A stretch of 64,000 bases of DNA from contig NW_027488366.1 of the NCBI RefSeq assembly GCF_051014445.1, forward strand, positions 12,294,001-12,358,000, read 5' to 3'. The stretch's first letter is position 1. Each line of letters starts with the position of its first letter. The DNA is from Colletes latitarsis (taxonomy: Eukaryota > Arthropoda > Insecta > Hymenoptera > Colletidae). Position numbers and translations under genes: made by a program. Positions 51,689 to 64,000 of this stretch are shown in pieces. Below the pieces are notes generated by a model. It made no database searches. It was not told the DNA's origin and worked only from the letters and a program-made list of their open reading frames with translations.

Positions 51689-54600
51689 GGGTTTTTACTG
51701 GTTTGGATCACGTAGTAATGTGGTACCACACTGAGACAGTCGATTGAACCAGGTTTCGATCAATATTTTTGAGGATAACGCATGTTAGGTCTTGGTTAGG
51801 TCTGGGATTTTCACTCATCAGACTCATACTTTCGCATTCTTCACATACTTGTTGAACGGATCATGGGTTTTTTCTGGTTTGGATCACGTAGTAATGTGGG
51901 ACCACACTGAAACAATCAATTAAACCTGGTGTTGATAAATATTTTAGAGGATAACGCATGTTAGGTCTGGGATAGGTCGGGGATTAGCCCTCATCAGACT
52001 CATACTTTCGCACACTTCACATGCTCGTTGAACAGATCCTGGGTTTTTTCTGGTTTGGATCACGTAGTAATGTGGGACCACAATGAAACAGTCGACTAAA
52101 CCAGGTTTCGATCAATATTTTAGAGGGTAACGCAAGTTAGGTCTGGGATAGGTCAGGGATTTGACCTCATCAGACTCATAATTTCGCACACTTCACATAC
52201 TCCTTGAACAGATCCAGGGTTATTTTCTGGTTTGGATCACATAATAATGTGGTACCACACTGAAACAGTCGATTAAACCTGCTTTTGATCAATATTTTAG
52301 AGAATAATTCATGTTAGGTCTAGGTTAGGTCAAGGATTTGCTCTCATCAGGCTCATTCTTTCGCATATTTCTCATACTTGATGGCTAGATCCTGGACTTT
52401 TTCTGGATTGCATCACGTAGTAATGAAGTACAACACTGAAACAGTCAATTAAACCTGGTTTCGATCAATATTTTAGAGAATAATTCATGTTAGGTCTAGG
52501 TTAGGTCTGGGATTTGCTCTCATCAGGCTCATTCTTTCGCATATTTCTCATACTTGATGGCTAGATCCTGGGCTTTTTCTGGATTGCATCACGTAGTAAT
52601 GAAGTACAACACTGAAACAGTCAATTAAACCTGGTTTCCATCAATATTTTAGAGGACAACGCAAGTTAGGTCTAGGTAAGGCCTGAGATTTTCACTCATC
52701 AGACTCATACTTACGCAATCTTCACATACTTGTTGAACGGATCCTGGGTTTTTTCTGGTTTGGATCACGTAGTAATGTGGTACCACACTGAAACAGTCGA
52801 TTAAACCTGCTTTTGATCAATATTTAGAGAATAATTCATGTTAGGTCTAGGTTAGGTCAAGGATTTGCTCTCATCAGGCTCATTCTTTCGCATATTTCTC
52901 ATACTTGATGGCTAGATCCTGGGCTTTTTCTGGATTGCATCACGTAGTAATGTGGTACCACACTGAAACATTCAATTAAACCTGGTCTTGATAAATATTT
53001 TAGAGGATAACGCATGTTAGGTCTGGGTTAGGTCTAGGATTTGCCCGCATCAGGCTCATTCTTTCGCATATTTCTCATACTTGATGGCTAGATCCTGGGC
53101 TTTTTCTGGATTGCATCACTTAGTAATGAAGTACAATTCTGAAACAGTCAATTAAACCTGTTTTCGATCAATATTTTAGAGGATAACGGAAGTTAGGTCT
53201 GGGATAGGTCTAGGATTTGCCCTCATCAGGCTCTTACTTTCGCATATTTCTCATACTTCATGGCTAGATCCTGGGCTGTTTCTGGATTGTATCACGTAGT
53301 AATGTGGTACCACGCTGAAACAGTCAATTAAACCTGGTTTCGATCAATATTTTAGAGGATAACGGAAGTTAGGTCTGGGATAGGTCTAGGATTTGCCCTC
53401 ATCAGGCTCTTACTTTCGCATATTTCTCATACTTCATGGCTAGATCCTGGGCTATTTCGGGATTGGATCACGTAGTAAAGTGGTACCACACTGAAACAGT
53501 CCATTAAACCTGGTTTCGCTCAATATTTTAGAGGATAACGCATGTTAGGTCTAGGTTAGGTCTGGGATTTGCTCTCATCAGGCTCATTCTTTCGCATATT
53601 TCTCACACTTGATGGCTAGATCCTGGGCTTTTTCTAGATTGCATCACGTAGTAATGTAGTACCTCACTGAAACAGTCAATGAAACCAGGTTTCCATGAAT
53701 ATTTTAGAAGACAACGCAAGTTAGGTCTAGGTAAGGCCTGAGATTTTCACTGATCAGACTCATACTTTCGTATTCTCCGCATACTTGTTGAACGGATCCT
53801 GGGTTTTTTCTGGTTTGGATGACGTAGTAATGTGGTACCACACTGAAACATTCAATTAAACCTGGTCTTGATAAATATTTTAGAGAATAACGCATGTTAG
53901 GTCTGGGTTAGGTCTAGGATTTGCCCTCATCAGGCTCATACTTTCGCATATTTCTCATACTTCATGGCTAGATCCGGGGCTATTTCTGGATTGGATCACG
54001 TAGTAATGTGGCACCCCACTGAAACAGTCAATTAAACCTGGTTTTGATCAATATTTTAGAGAATAATTCATGTTAGGTCTAGGTTAGGTCAGGGATTTGC
54101 TCTCATCAGTGTCATACTGCCGCAGTTTTAACATACTTGTTGAACGGATCCTGGGTTTATTCTGGTTTGGTTCACGTAGTAATGTGGTACCACACTGAAG
54201 CAGTCCATTAAACCTGGTTGCGATCAATGTTTTAGAGGATAACGCATGTTAGGTCTGGGTTAGGTCTAGTATTTGCCCTCATCAGGCTCATTCTTTCGCA
54301 TATTTCTCAAACTTGATGGCTAGATCCTGGGCTTTTTCTGGATTGCATCACGTAGTAATGTAGTACCACACTGAAACATTCAATTAAACCTGGTCTTGAT
54401 AAATATTTTAGAGGATAACGCATGTTAGGTCTGGGTTAGGTCTAGGATTTGCTCTCATCAGGCTCATACTTTCGCATATTTCTCATACTTCATGGCTAGA
54501 TCCTGGGCTGTTTCTGGATTGTATCACGTAGTAATGTGGTACCACGCTGAAACAGTCAATTAAACCTGGTTTCGATCAATATTTTAGAGGATAACGGAAG

Positions 54601-56791
54601 TTAGGTCTGTGATGGGTCTAGGATTTGCCCTCATCAGGCTCTTACTTTCGCATATTTCTCATACTTCATGGCTAGATCCTGGGCTATTTCTGTATTGGAT
54701 CACGTAGTAAAGTGGTACCACACTGAAACATTCAATAAAACCTGGTCTGGATAAATATTTTAGAGGATAACGCATCTTAGGTCTGGGTTAGGTCTAAGAT
54801 TTGCCCTCATCAGGCTCACAGTTTAGCGTTTTTCGCTTACTTGTTGAACAGATCCTGGGTTTTTTCTGGTTTGGATCACGAAGTAGTGTGGTACCACACT
54901 GAAACAGTCCATTAAACTTCGTTTCGCTCAATATTTTAGAGGATAACGCATGTTAGGTCTAGGTTAGGTCTGGGATTTGCTCTCATCAGGCTCATTCTTT
55001 CGCATATTTCTCATACTTGATGGCTAGATCCTGGGCTTTTTCTGGATTGCATCACGTAGTAATGTAGTACCACACTGAAACATTCAATTAAACCTGGTCT
55101 TGATAAATATTTCAGCGGATAACGCATGTTAGGTCTGGGTTAGGTCTAGGATTTGCACTCATCAGGCTCATACTTTCGCATATATCTCATACTTCATAGC
55201 TAGATCCTGGGCTTTTTCTGGATTGCATCACGTAGTAATGAAGTACAACACTGAAACAGCCAATTGAACCTGGTCTCCATCAATATCTTAGAGGACAACG
55301 CAAGTTAGGTCTGGGTAGGTCTTGGATTTGCCCTCATCAGGCTCATACTTTCGCATATTTCTCATACTTCATGGCTAGATCCTGGGCTATTTCTGGATTG
55401 GATCACGTAGTAAAGTGGTGCCACACTGAAACATTCAATGAAACCTGGTCTGGATAAATATTTTAGAGGATAACGCATGTTAGGTCTGGGATAGGTCTAG
55501 GATTTGCCCTCATCAGGCTCTTACTTTCGCATATTTCTCATACTTCATGGCTAGATCCTGGGCTTTTTCTGGATTGCATCACGTAGTAATGAAGTACAAC
55601 ACTGAAACAGTCAATTAAACCTGGTTTCCATCAATATTTTAGAGGACAACGCATGTTAGGTCTAGGTTAGGCCTGGGATTTGCCCTCATCAGGGTCATAC
55701 TGTCGCAGTTTTAACATACTTGTTGAACGGATCCTGGGTTTTTTCTGGTTTGGTTCACGTAGTAATGTGGTACCACACTGAAACATTCAATTAAACCTGG
55801 TCTTGATAAATATTTTAGAGGATAACGCATGTTAGGTTTGGGTTAGGTCTAGGATTTGCCCTCATTAGGCTCATACTTTCGCATATTTCTCATACTTCAT
55901 GGCTAGATCCTGGGCTTTTTCTGGATTGCATCACGTAGTAATGTAGTACCACACTGAAACATTCAATTAAACTTGGTCTTGATAAATATTTCAGAGGATA
56001 ACGCATGTTAGGTCTGGGTTAGCTCTAGGATTTGCACTCAAAAGGCTCATACTTTCGCGTTTTTCACATACCTGTTGAACAGATCCTGGGTTTTTTCTGC
56101 TTTGGATCACGTAGTAGTGTGGTACCACACTGAAGCAGTCCATTAAACCTGGTTGCGATCAATGTTTTAGAGGATAACGCATGTTAGGTCTGGGTTAGGT
56201 CTAGTATTTGCCCTCATCAGGCTCATTCTTTCGCATATTTCTCAAACTTGATGGCTAGATCCTGGGCTTTTTCTGGATTGCATCACGTAGTAATGTAGTA
56301 CCACACTGAAACATTCAATTAAACCTGGTCTTGATAAATATTTCAGAGGATAACGCATGTTAGGTCTGGGTTAGGTCTAGGATTTGCACTCATCAGGCTC
56401 ATACATCCGCGTTTTTCACATACCTGTTGAACAGATCCTGGGTTTTTTCTGCTTTGGATCACGTAGTAGTGTGGTACCACACTGAAGCAGTCCATTAAAC
56501 CTGGTTGCGATCAATGTTTTAGAGGATAACGCATATTAGGTCTGGGTTAGGTCTAGTATTTGCCCTCATCAGGCTCATTCTTTCGCATATTTCTCAAACT
56601 TGATGGCTAGATCCTGGGCTTTTTCTGGATTGCATCACGTAGTAATGTAGTACCACACTGAAACATTCAATTAAACCTGGTCTTGATAAATATTTCAGAG
56701 GATAACGCATGTTAGGTCTGGGTTAGGTCTAGGATTTGCACTCATCAGGCTCACACTTTCGCGTTTTTCACATACTTGTTGAACAGATCCT
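51689..56791 (+). repeat. Long higher-order repeat, copy 2 (29 monomers, 5,103 bp)
   Basis: Bounded by GGGTTTTTACTGG at 51,689 and 56,792. Length is 29 x 176 minus 1. Long stretches look identical to copies 1 and 3 by eye. It shares GTCGACTAAACC (52,091) with copy 3 and the GGTTTTGATCAATATT joint near 54,040 with copy 3 near 59,145, so copies 2 and 3 are the closer pair. It lacks the three-monomer block present in the other two. Confidence 0.88.
54406..54581 (+). repeat. Representative subfamily B monomer
   Basis: One complete 176-bp unit phased on TTTTAGAGG. Compared with type A it has GTTAGGTCTGG GTTAGGTCTAGG as a clear tandem 11-12 bp pair, CATCAGGCTC instead of CATCTGGCTC, and CATACTTCATGGCTAG instead of CATACTTGTTGGCCAG. 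The palindrome TGTGGTACCAC is in the same place. Confidence 0.95.
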
Positions 56792-59700
56792 GGGTTTTTA
56801 CTGGTTTGGATCACGTAGTAATGTGGTACCACACTGAGACAGTCGATTGAACCAGGTTTCGATCAATATTTTTGAGGATAACGCATGTTAGGTCTTGGTT
56901 AGGTCTGGGATTTTCACTCATCAGACTCATACTTTCGCATTCTTCACATACTTGTTGAACGGATCATGGGTTTTTTCTGGTTTGGATCACGTAGTAATGT
57001 GGGACCACACTGAAACAATCAATTAAACCTGGTGTTGATAAATATTTTAGAGGATAACGCATGTTAGGTCTGGGATAGGTCGGGGATTAGCCCTCATCAG
57101 ACTCATACTTTCGCACACTTCACATGCTCGTTGAACAGATCCTGGGTTTTTTCTGGTTTGGATCACGTAGTAATGTGGGACCACAATGAAACAGTCGACT
57201 AAACCAGGTTTCGATCAATATTTTAGAGGGTAACGCAAGTTAGGTCTGGGATAGGTCAGGGATTTGACCTCATCAGACTCATAATTTCGCACACTTCACA
57301 TACTCCTTGAACAGATCCAGGGTTATTTTCTGGTTTGGATCACATAATAATGTGGTACCACACTGAAACAGTCGATTAAACCTGCTTTTGATCAATATTT
57401 TAGAGAATAATTCATGTTAGGTCTAGGTTAGGTCAAGGATTTGCTCTCATCAGGCTCATTCTTTCGCATATTTCTCATACTTGATGGCTAGATCCTGGAC
57501 TTTTTCTGGATTGCATCACGTAGTAATGAAGTACAACACTGAAACAGTCAATTAAACCTGGTTTCGATCAATATTTTAGAGAATAATTCATGTTAGGTCT
57601 AGGTTAGGTCTGGGATTTGCTCTCATCAGGCTCATTCTTTCGCATATTTCTCATACTTGATGGCTAGATCCTGGGCTTTTTCTGGATTGCATCACGTAGT
57701 AATGAAGTACAACACTGAAACAGTCAATTAAACCTGGTTTCCATCAATATTTTAGAGGACAACGCAAGTTAGGTCTAGGTAAGGCCTGAGATTTTCACTC
57801 ATCAGACTCATACTTACGCAATCTTCACATACTTGTTGAACGGATCCTGGGTTTTTTCTGGTTTGGATCACGTAGTAATGTGGTACCACACTGAAACAGT
57901 CGATTAAACCTGCTTTTGATCAATATTTAGAGAATAATTCATGTTAGGTCTAGGTTAGGTCAAGGATTTGCTCTCATCAGGCTCATTCTTTCGCATATTT
58001 CTCATACTTGATGGCTAGATCCTGGGCTTTTTCTGGATTGCATCACGTAGTAATGTGGTACCACACTGAAACATTCAATTAAACCTGGTCTTGATAAATA
58101 TTTTAGAGGATAACGCATGTTAGGTCTGGGTTAGGTCTAGGATTTGCCCGCATCAGGCTCATTCTTTCGCATATTTCTCATACTTGATGGCTAGATCCTG
58201 GGCTTTTTCTGGATTGCATCACTTAGTAATGAAGTACAATTCTGAAACAGTCAATTAAACCTGTTTTCGATCAATATTTTAGAGGATAACGGAAGTTAGG
58301 TCTGGGATAGGTCTAGGATTTGCCCTCATCAGGCTCTTACTTTCGCATATTTCTCATACTTCATGGCTAGATCCTGGGCTGTTTCTGGATTGTATCACGT
58401 AGTAATGTGGTACCACGCTGAAACAGTCAATTAAACCTGGTTTCGATCAATATTTTAGAGGATAACGGAAGTTAGGTCTGGGATAGGTCTAGGATTTGCC
58501 CTCATCAGGCTCTTACTTTCGCATATTTCTCATACTTCATGGCTAGATCCTGGGCTATTTCGGGATTGGATCACGTAGTAAAGTGGTACCACACTGAAAC
58601 AGTCCATTAAACCTGGTTTCGCTCAATATTTTAGAGGATAACGCATGTTAGGTCTAGGTTAGGTCTGGGATTTGCTCTCATCAGGCTCATTCTTTCGCAT
58701 ATTTCTCACACTTGATGGCTAGATCCTGGGCTTTTTCTAGATTGCATCACGTAGTAATGTAGTACCTCACTGAAACAGTCAATGAAACCAGGTTTCCATG
58801 AATATTTTAGAAGACAACGCAAGTTAGGTCTAGGTAAGGCCTGAGATTTTCACTGATCAGACTCATACTTTCGTATTCTCCGCATACTTGTTGAACGGAT
58901 CCTGGGTTTTTTCTGGTTTGGATGACGTAGTAATGTGGTACCACACTGAAACATTCAATTAAACCTGGTCTTGATAAATATTTTAGAGAATAACGCATGT
59001 TAGGTCTGGGTTAGGTCTAGGATTTGCCCTCATCAGGCTCATACTTTCGCATATTTCTCATACTTCATGGCTAGATCCGGGGCTATTTCTGGATTGGATC
59101 ACGTAGTAATGTGGCACCCCACTGAAACAGTCAATTAAACCTGGTTTTGATCAATATTTTAGAGAATAATTCATGTTAGGTCTAGGTTAGGTCAGGGATT
59201 TGCTCTCATCAGTGTCATACTGCCGCAGTTTTAACATACTTGTTGAACGGATCCTGGGTTTATTCTGGTTTGGTTCACGTAGTAATGTGGTACCACACTG
59301 AAGCAGTCCATTAAACCTGGTTGCGATCAATGTTTTAGAGGATAACGCATGTTAGGTCTGGGTTAGGTCTAGTATTTGCCCTCATCAGGCTCATTCTTTC
59401 GCATATTTCTCAAACTTGATGGCTAGATCCTGGGCTTTTTCTGGATTGCATCACGTAGTAATGTAGTACCACACTGAAACATTCAATTAAACCTGGTCTT
59501 GATAAATATTTCAGAGGATAACGCATGTTAGGTCTGGGTTAGGTCTAGGATTTGCACTCATCAGGCTCATACTTTCGCATATTTCTCATACTTTATGGCT
59601 AGATCCTGGGCTATTTCTGGATTGGATCACGCAGTAAAGTGGTACCACACTGAAACAGTCAATGAAACCAGGTTTCCATGAATATTTTAGAAGACAACGC

Positions 59701-62700
59701 AAGTTAGGTCTAGGTAATGCCTGGGATTTTCACTGATCAGACTCATACTTTCGCATTCTTCACATACTTGTTGAACGGATCCTGGGTTTTTTCTGGTTTG
59801 GATGACGTAGTAATGTGGTACCACACTGAAACATTCAAATAAACCTGGTCTTGATAAATATTTTAGAGAATAACGCATGTTAGGTCTGGGTTAGGTCTAG
59901 GTTTTGCCCTCATCAGGCTCATTCTTCCGCATATTTCTCATACATGTTGAACAGACCCTGGGTATTTTCTGGCATGGAACACGTAGTAATGTGGGACCAC
60001 ACTGAAACATGCAATTAAACCTGGTCTTGATAAATATTTTAGAGAATAACGCATGTTAGGTCTGGGTTAGGTCTAGGATTTGCCCTCATCAGGCTCATAC
60101 TTTCGCATATTTCTCATACTTCATGGCTAGATCCGGGGCTATTTCTGGATTGGATCACGTAGTAATGTGGCACCCCACTGAAACAGTCAATTAAACCTGG
60201 TTTTGATCAATATTTTAGAGAATAATTCATGTTAGGTCTAGGTTAGGTCAGGGATTTGCTCTCATCAGTGTCATACTGCCGCAGTTTTAACATACTTGTT
60301 GAACGGATCCTGGGTTTATTCTGGTTTGGTTCACGTAGTAATGTGGTACCACACTGAAGCAGTCCATTAAACCTGGTTGCGATCAATGTTTTAGAGGATA
60401 ACGCATGTTAGGTCTGGGTTAGGTCTAGTATTTGCCCTCATCAGGCTCATTCTTTCGCATATTTCTCAAACTTGATGGCTAGATCCTGGGCTTTTTCTGG
60501 ATTGCATCACGTAGTAATGTAGTACCACACTGAAACATTCAATTAAACCTGGTCTTGATAAATATTTCAGAGGATAACGCATGTTAGGTCTGGGTTAGGT
60601 CTAGGATTTGCACTCATCAGGCTCATACTTTCGCATATTTCTCATACTTTATGGCTAGATCCTGGGCTATTTCTGGATTGGATCACGCAGTAAAGTGGTA
60701 CCACACTGAAACAGTCAATGAAACCAGGTTTCCATGAATATTTTAGAAGACAACGCAAGTTAGGTCTAGGTAATGCCTGGGATTTTCACTGATCAGACTC
60801 ATACTTTCGCATTCTTCACATACTTGTTGAACGGATCCTGGGTTTTTTCTGGTTTGGATGACGTAGTAATGTGGTACCACACTGAAACATTCAAATAAAC
60901 CTGGTCTTGATAAATATTTTAGAGAATAACGCATGTTAGGTCTGGGTTAGGTCTAGGTTTTGCCCTCATCAGGCTCATTCTTCCGCATATTTCTCATACA
61001 TGTTGAACAGACCCTGGGTATTTTCTGGCATGGAACACGTAGTAATGTGGGACCACACTGAAACAATCAATTAAACCTGGTCTTGATAAATATTTTAGAG
61101 GATAACGCATGTTAGGTCTGGGTTAGGTCTAGGATTTGCTCTCATCAGGCTCATACTTTCGCATATTTCTCATACTTCATGGCTAGATCCTGGGCTGTTT
61201 CTGGATTGTATCACGTAGTAATGTGGTACCACGCTGAAACAGTCAATTAAACCTGGTTTCGATCAATATTTTAGAGGATAACGGAAGTTAGGTCTGTGAT
61301 GGGTCTAGGATTTGCCCTCATCAGGCTCTTACTTTCGCATATTTCTCATACTTCATGGCTAGATCCTGGGCTATTTCTGTATTGGATCACGTAGTAAAGT
61401 GGTACCACACTGAAACATTCAATAAAACCTGGTCTGGATAAATATTTTAGAGGATAACGCATCTTAGGTCTGGGTTAGGTCTAAGATTTGCCCTCATCAG
61501 GCTCACAGTTTAGCGTTTTTCGCTTACTTGTTGAACAGATCCTGGGTTTTTTCTGGTTTGGATCACGAAGTAGTGTGGTACCACACTGAAACAGTCCATT
61601 AAACTTCGTTTCGCTCAATATTTTAGAGGATAACGCATGTTAGGTCTAGGTTAGGTCTGGGATTTGCTCTCATCAGGCTCATTCTTTCGCATATTTCTCA
61701 TACTTGATGGCTAGATCCTGGGCTTTTTCTGGATTGCATCACGTAGTAATGTAGTACCACACTGAAACATTCAATTAAACCTGGTCTTGATAAATATTTC
61801 AGAGGATAACGCATGTTAGGTCTGGGTTAGGTCTAGGATTTGCACTCATCAGGCTCATACTTTCGCATATATCTCATACTTCATAGCTAGATCCTGGGCT
61901 TTTTCTGGATTGCATCACGTAGTAATGAAGTACAACACTGAAACAGCCAATTGAACCTGGTCTCCATCAATATCTTAGAGGACAACGCAAGTTAGGTCTG
62001 GGTAGGTCTTGGATTTGCCCTCATCAGGCTCATACTTTCGCATATTTCTCATACTTCATGGCTAGATCCTGGGCTATTTCTGGATTGGATCACGTAGTAA
62101 AGTGGTGCCACACTGAAACATTCAATGAAACCTGGTCTGGATAAATATTTTAGAGGATAACGCATGTTAGGTCTGGGATAGGTCTAGGATTTGCCCTCAT
62201 CAGGCTCTTACTTTCGCATATTTCTCATACTTCATGGCTAGATCCTGGGCTTTTTCTGGATTGCATCACGTAGTAATGAAGTACAACACTGAAACAGTCA
62301 ATTAAACCTGGTTTCCATCAATATTTTAGAGGACAACGCATGTTAGGTCTAGGTTAGGCCTGGGATTTGCCCTCATCAGGGTCATACTGTCGCAGTTTTA
62401 ACATACTTGTTGAACGGATCCTGGGTTTTTTCTGGTTTGGTTCACGTAGTAATGTGGTACCACACTGAAACATTCAATTAAACCTGGTCTTGATAAATAT
62501 TTTAGAGGATAACGCATGTTAGGTTTGGGTTAGGTCTAGGATTTGCCCTCATTAGGCTCATACTTTCGCATATTTCTCATACTTCATGGCTAGATCCTGG
62601 GCTTTTTCTGGATTGCATCACGTAGTAATGTAGTACCACACTGAAACATTCAATTAAACTTGGTCTTGATAAATATTTCAGAGGATAACGCATGTTAGGT

Positions 62701-63126
62701 CTGGGTTAGCTCTAGGATTTGCACTCAAAAGGCTCATACTTTCGCGTTTTTCACATACCTGTTGAACAGATCCTGGGTTTTTTCTGCTTTGGATCACGTA
62801 GTAGTGTGGTACCACACTGAAGCAGTCCATTAAACCTGGTTGCGATCAATGTTTTAGAGGATAACGCATGTTAGGTCTGGGTTAGGTCTAGTATTTGCCC
62901 TCATCAGGCTCATTCTTTCGCATATTTCTCAAACTTGATGGCTAGATCCTGGGCTTTTTCTGGATTGCATCACGTAGTAATGTAGTACCACACTGAAACA
63001 TTCAATTAAACCTGGTCTTGATAAATATTTCAGAGGATAACGCATGTTAGGTCTGGGTTAGGTCTAGGATTTGCACTCATCAGGCTCACACTTTCGCGTT
63101 TTTCACATACTTGTTGAACAGATCCT
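56792..63126 (+). repeat. Long higher-order repeat, copy 3 (36 monomers, 6,335 bp)
   Basis: Bounded by GGGTTTTTACTGG at 56,792 and 63,127. Length is 36 x 176 minus 1. Relative to copy 2 it gains the three-monomer block (near 59,520-60,010), gains six monomers by an internal tandem duplication, and lacks two monomers of the CATACATCCGCG / GTTGCGATCAATG pair near the right end. After 63,127 the next unit does not follow; it continues with a different monomer (GTAGTAGTGTGG, CAGTCCATTAAACC). Confidence 0.87.
58956..61067 (+). repeat. Internal 1,056-bp tandem duplication (6 monomers) in copy 3
   Basis: 58,956-60,011 is repeated as 60,012-61,067; for example AGAAGACAACGCAAG monomers lie 1,056 bp apart (59,687/60,743). 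At the junction (about 60,008-60,013) the sequence is AACATGCAATT, which is neither AACATTCAATT (left donor) nor AACAATCAATT (right donor). That marks the crossover site. Confidence 0.86.
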
Positions 63127-64000
63127 GGGTTTTTACTGGTTTGGATCACGTAGTAGTGTGGTACCACACTGAAACAGTCCATTAAACCTGGTTGCGATCA
63201 ATATTTTAGAGGATAACGCATGTTAGGTCTGGGTTAGGTCTATTATTTGCCCTCATCAGGATCATTCTTTCGCATATTTCTCAAACTTGATGGCTAGATC
63301 CTGGGCTTTTTCTGGATTACATCACGTAGTAATCTGGTACCACACTGAAACATTCAATTAAACCTGGTCTTGATAAATATTTTAGAAGATAACGTATGTT
63401 AGGTCTGGGTTAGGTCTAGGATTTGCCCCCATCAGGCTCATACTTTCGCATATTTCTCATACTTCATGGCTAGATCCTGGGCTATTTCTGGATTGGATCT
63501 CGTAGTAAAGTGGTACCACACTGAAACATTCAATGGAACCTGGTCTGGATAAATATTTTAGAGGATAACGCATGATAGGTCTGGGTTAGGTCTAGGAATT
63601 GCCCTCATCAGGCTTATTCTTTCGCATATGTCTCATACATGATGGCTAGATCCTGGGCTTTTTCTTGATCGCATAACGTAGTAATGAAGTACAACACTGA
63701 AACAGTCACTTAAACCTGGTTTCCACCAATATCTTAGAGGACAACGCAAGTTAGGTCTGGGATAGGTCTGAAATTTGCCCTCATCAGGCTCATACTTTCG
63801 CGTTTTTCACATACTTGTTGAACAGATCCTGGGTTTTTTCTGGTTTGGATCACGTAGTAATGTGGTACCACGCTGAAACAGTCGATTAGACCCGGTTTCG
63901 ATCAATATTTTAGAGGATAACGCAAGTTAATTCTGGGATAGGTCTGGAATTTGACCTCATCAGACTCATACTTTCGCGTTTTTCACATACTTGTTGAACA

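Larger units (their letters stand above)
41101..64000 (+). repeat. Satellite array, subfamily B, right part
   Basis: About 130 further 176-bp type B monomers in the same orientation and register as the left part, running off the end of the window. The first 4.8 kb (to 45,881) is mosaic; from 45,882 it is organised as the long higher-order repeat listed separately. The final stretch 63,127-64,000 is again diverged, with private changes such as TAACGTATG and TTTTCTTGATCGC. No gene is seen. Confidence 0.96.

Noticed and set aside
21866..60934. Minus-strand frames of 63-89 codons beginning MRYPLKYLSRPG
   Set aside because: Same reasoning: each spans slightly more than one monomer, starts at the complement of AACGCAT, and exists only where a stop is absent in that variant.
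1..64000. CRISPR array
   Set aside because: The repeat is regular, but the whole 176-bp unit is repeated; there are no unique spacers between short constant repeats and no cas genes.

Overview
This window is almost entirely satellite DNA. About 62.5 of its 64 kb is a head-to-tail array of a 176-bp monomer, roughly 355 copies, all in the same orientation. I find no credible protein-coding gene, rRNA, tRNA or CRISPR array. The many 60-105 codon open frames are the monomer read in an open register. The sequence suggests a eukaryotic centromeric, pericentromeric or other heterochromatic array. TTAGG-like motifs in the monomer and a CpG-rich LTR insertion make an insect, perhaps a hymenopteran, my best guess, but that is inference.

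Layout. (1) 1-~21,940, subfamily A: monomers of two kinds tend to alternate, giving a 352-bp dimer, and these are built into longer units. These are a ~4,036-bp block duplication (4,229-11,362), a 1,408-bp octamer (12,560-16,037) and a 1,938-bp 11-mer (17,440-~21,230), followed by a short nearly identical single-monomer tract. (2) At ~21,932-21,941 the array switches within one monomer to subfamily B, without inversion. (3) 21,941-39,561, subfamily B: a mosaic with a 1,232-bp heptamer duplicated at 26,163-28,677, a ~1,058-bp hexamer duplicated at 35,088-37,290, and several ~1-kb segments reused kilobases apart. (4) 39,562-41,100: a 1,539-bp insertion with TG...CA ends and a 5-bp target duplication (CACAT), best read as a solo LTR. 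Removing it with one duplication copy restores a monomer of exactly 176 bp. (5) 41,101-45,881: more B mosaic, with a 528-bp trimer. (6) 45,882-63,126: three consecutive copies of a very long higher-order repeat with 33, 29 and 36 monomers (5,807, 5,103 and 6,335 bp), which differ mainly by gain or loss of whole monomers. (7) 63,127-64,000: diverged B monomers.

The most interesting points are the ~30-monomer higher-order repeat, a conserved 12-bp palindrome in many monomers (16 bp in some), a TTAGG-containing 11-bp internal duplication, and a monomer segment (about 60-80 bp after the TTTTAGAGG landmark) where a deletion, the A/B switch, the LTR insertion and two duplication edges all fall. All coordinates were read by eye; repeat-unit edges are uncertain by tens of bases where flanks are similar.
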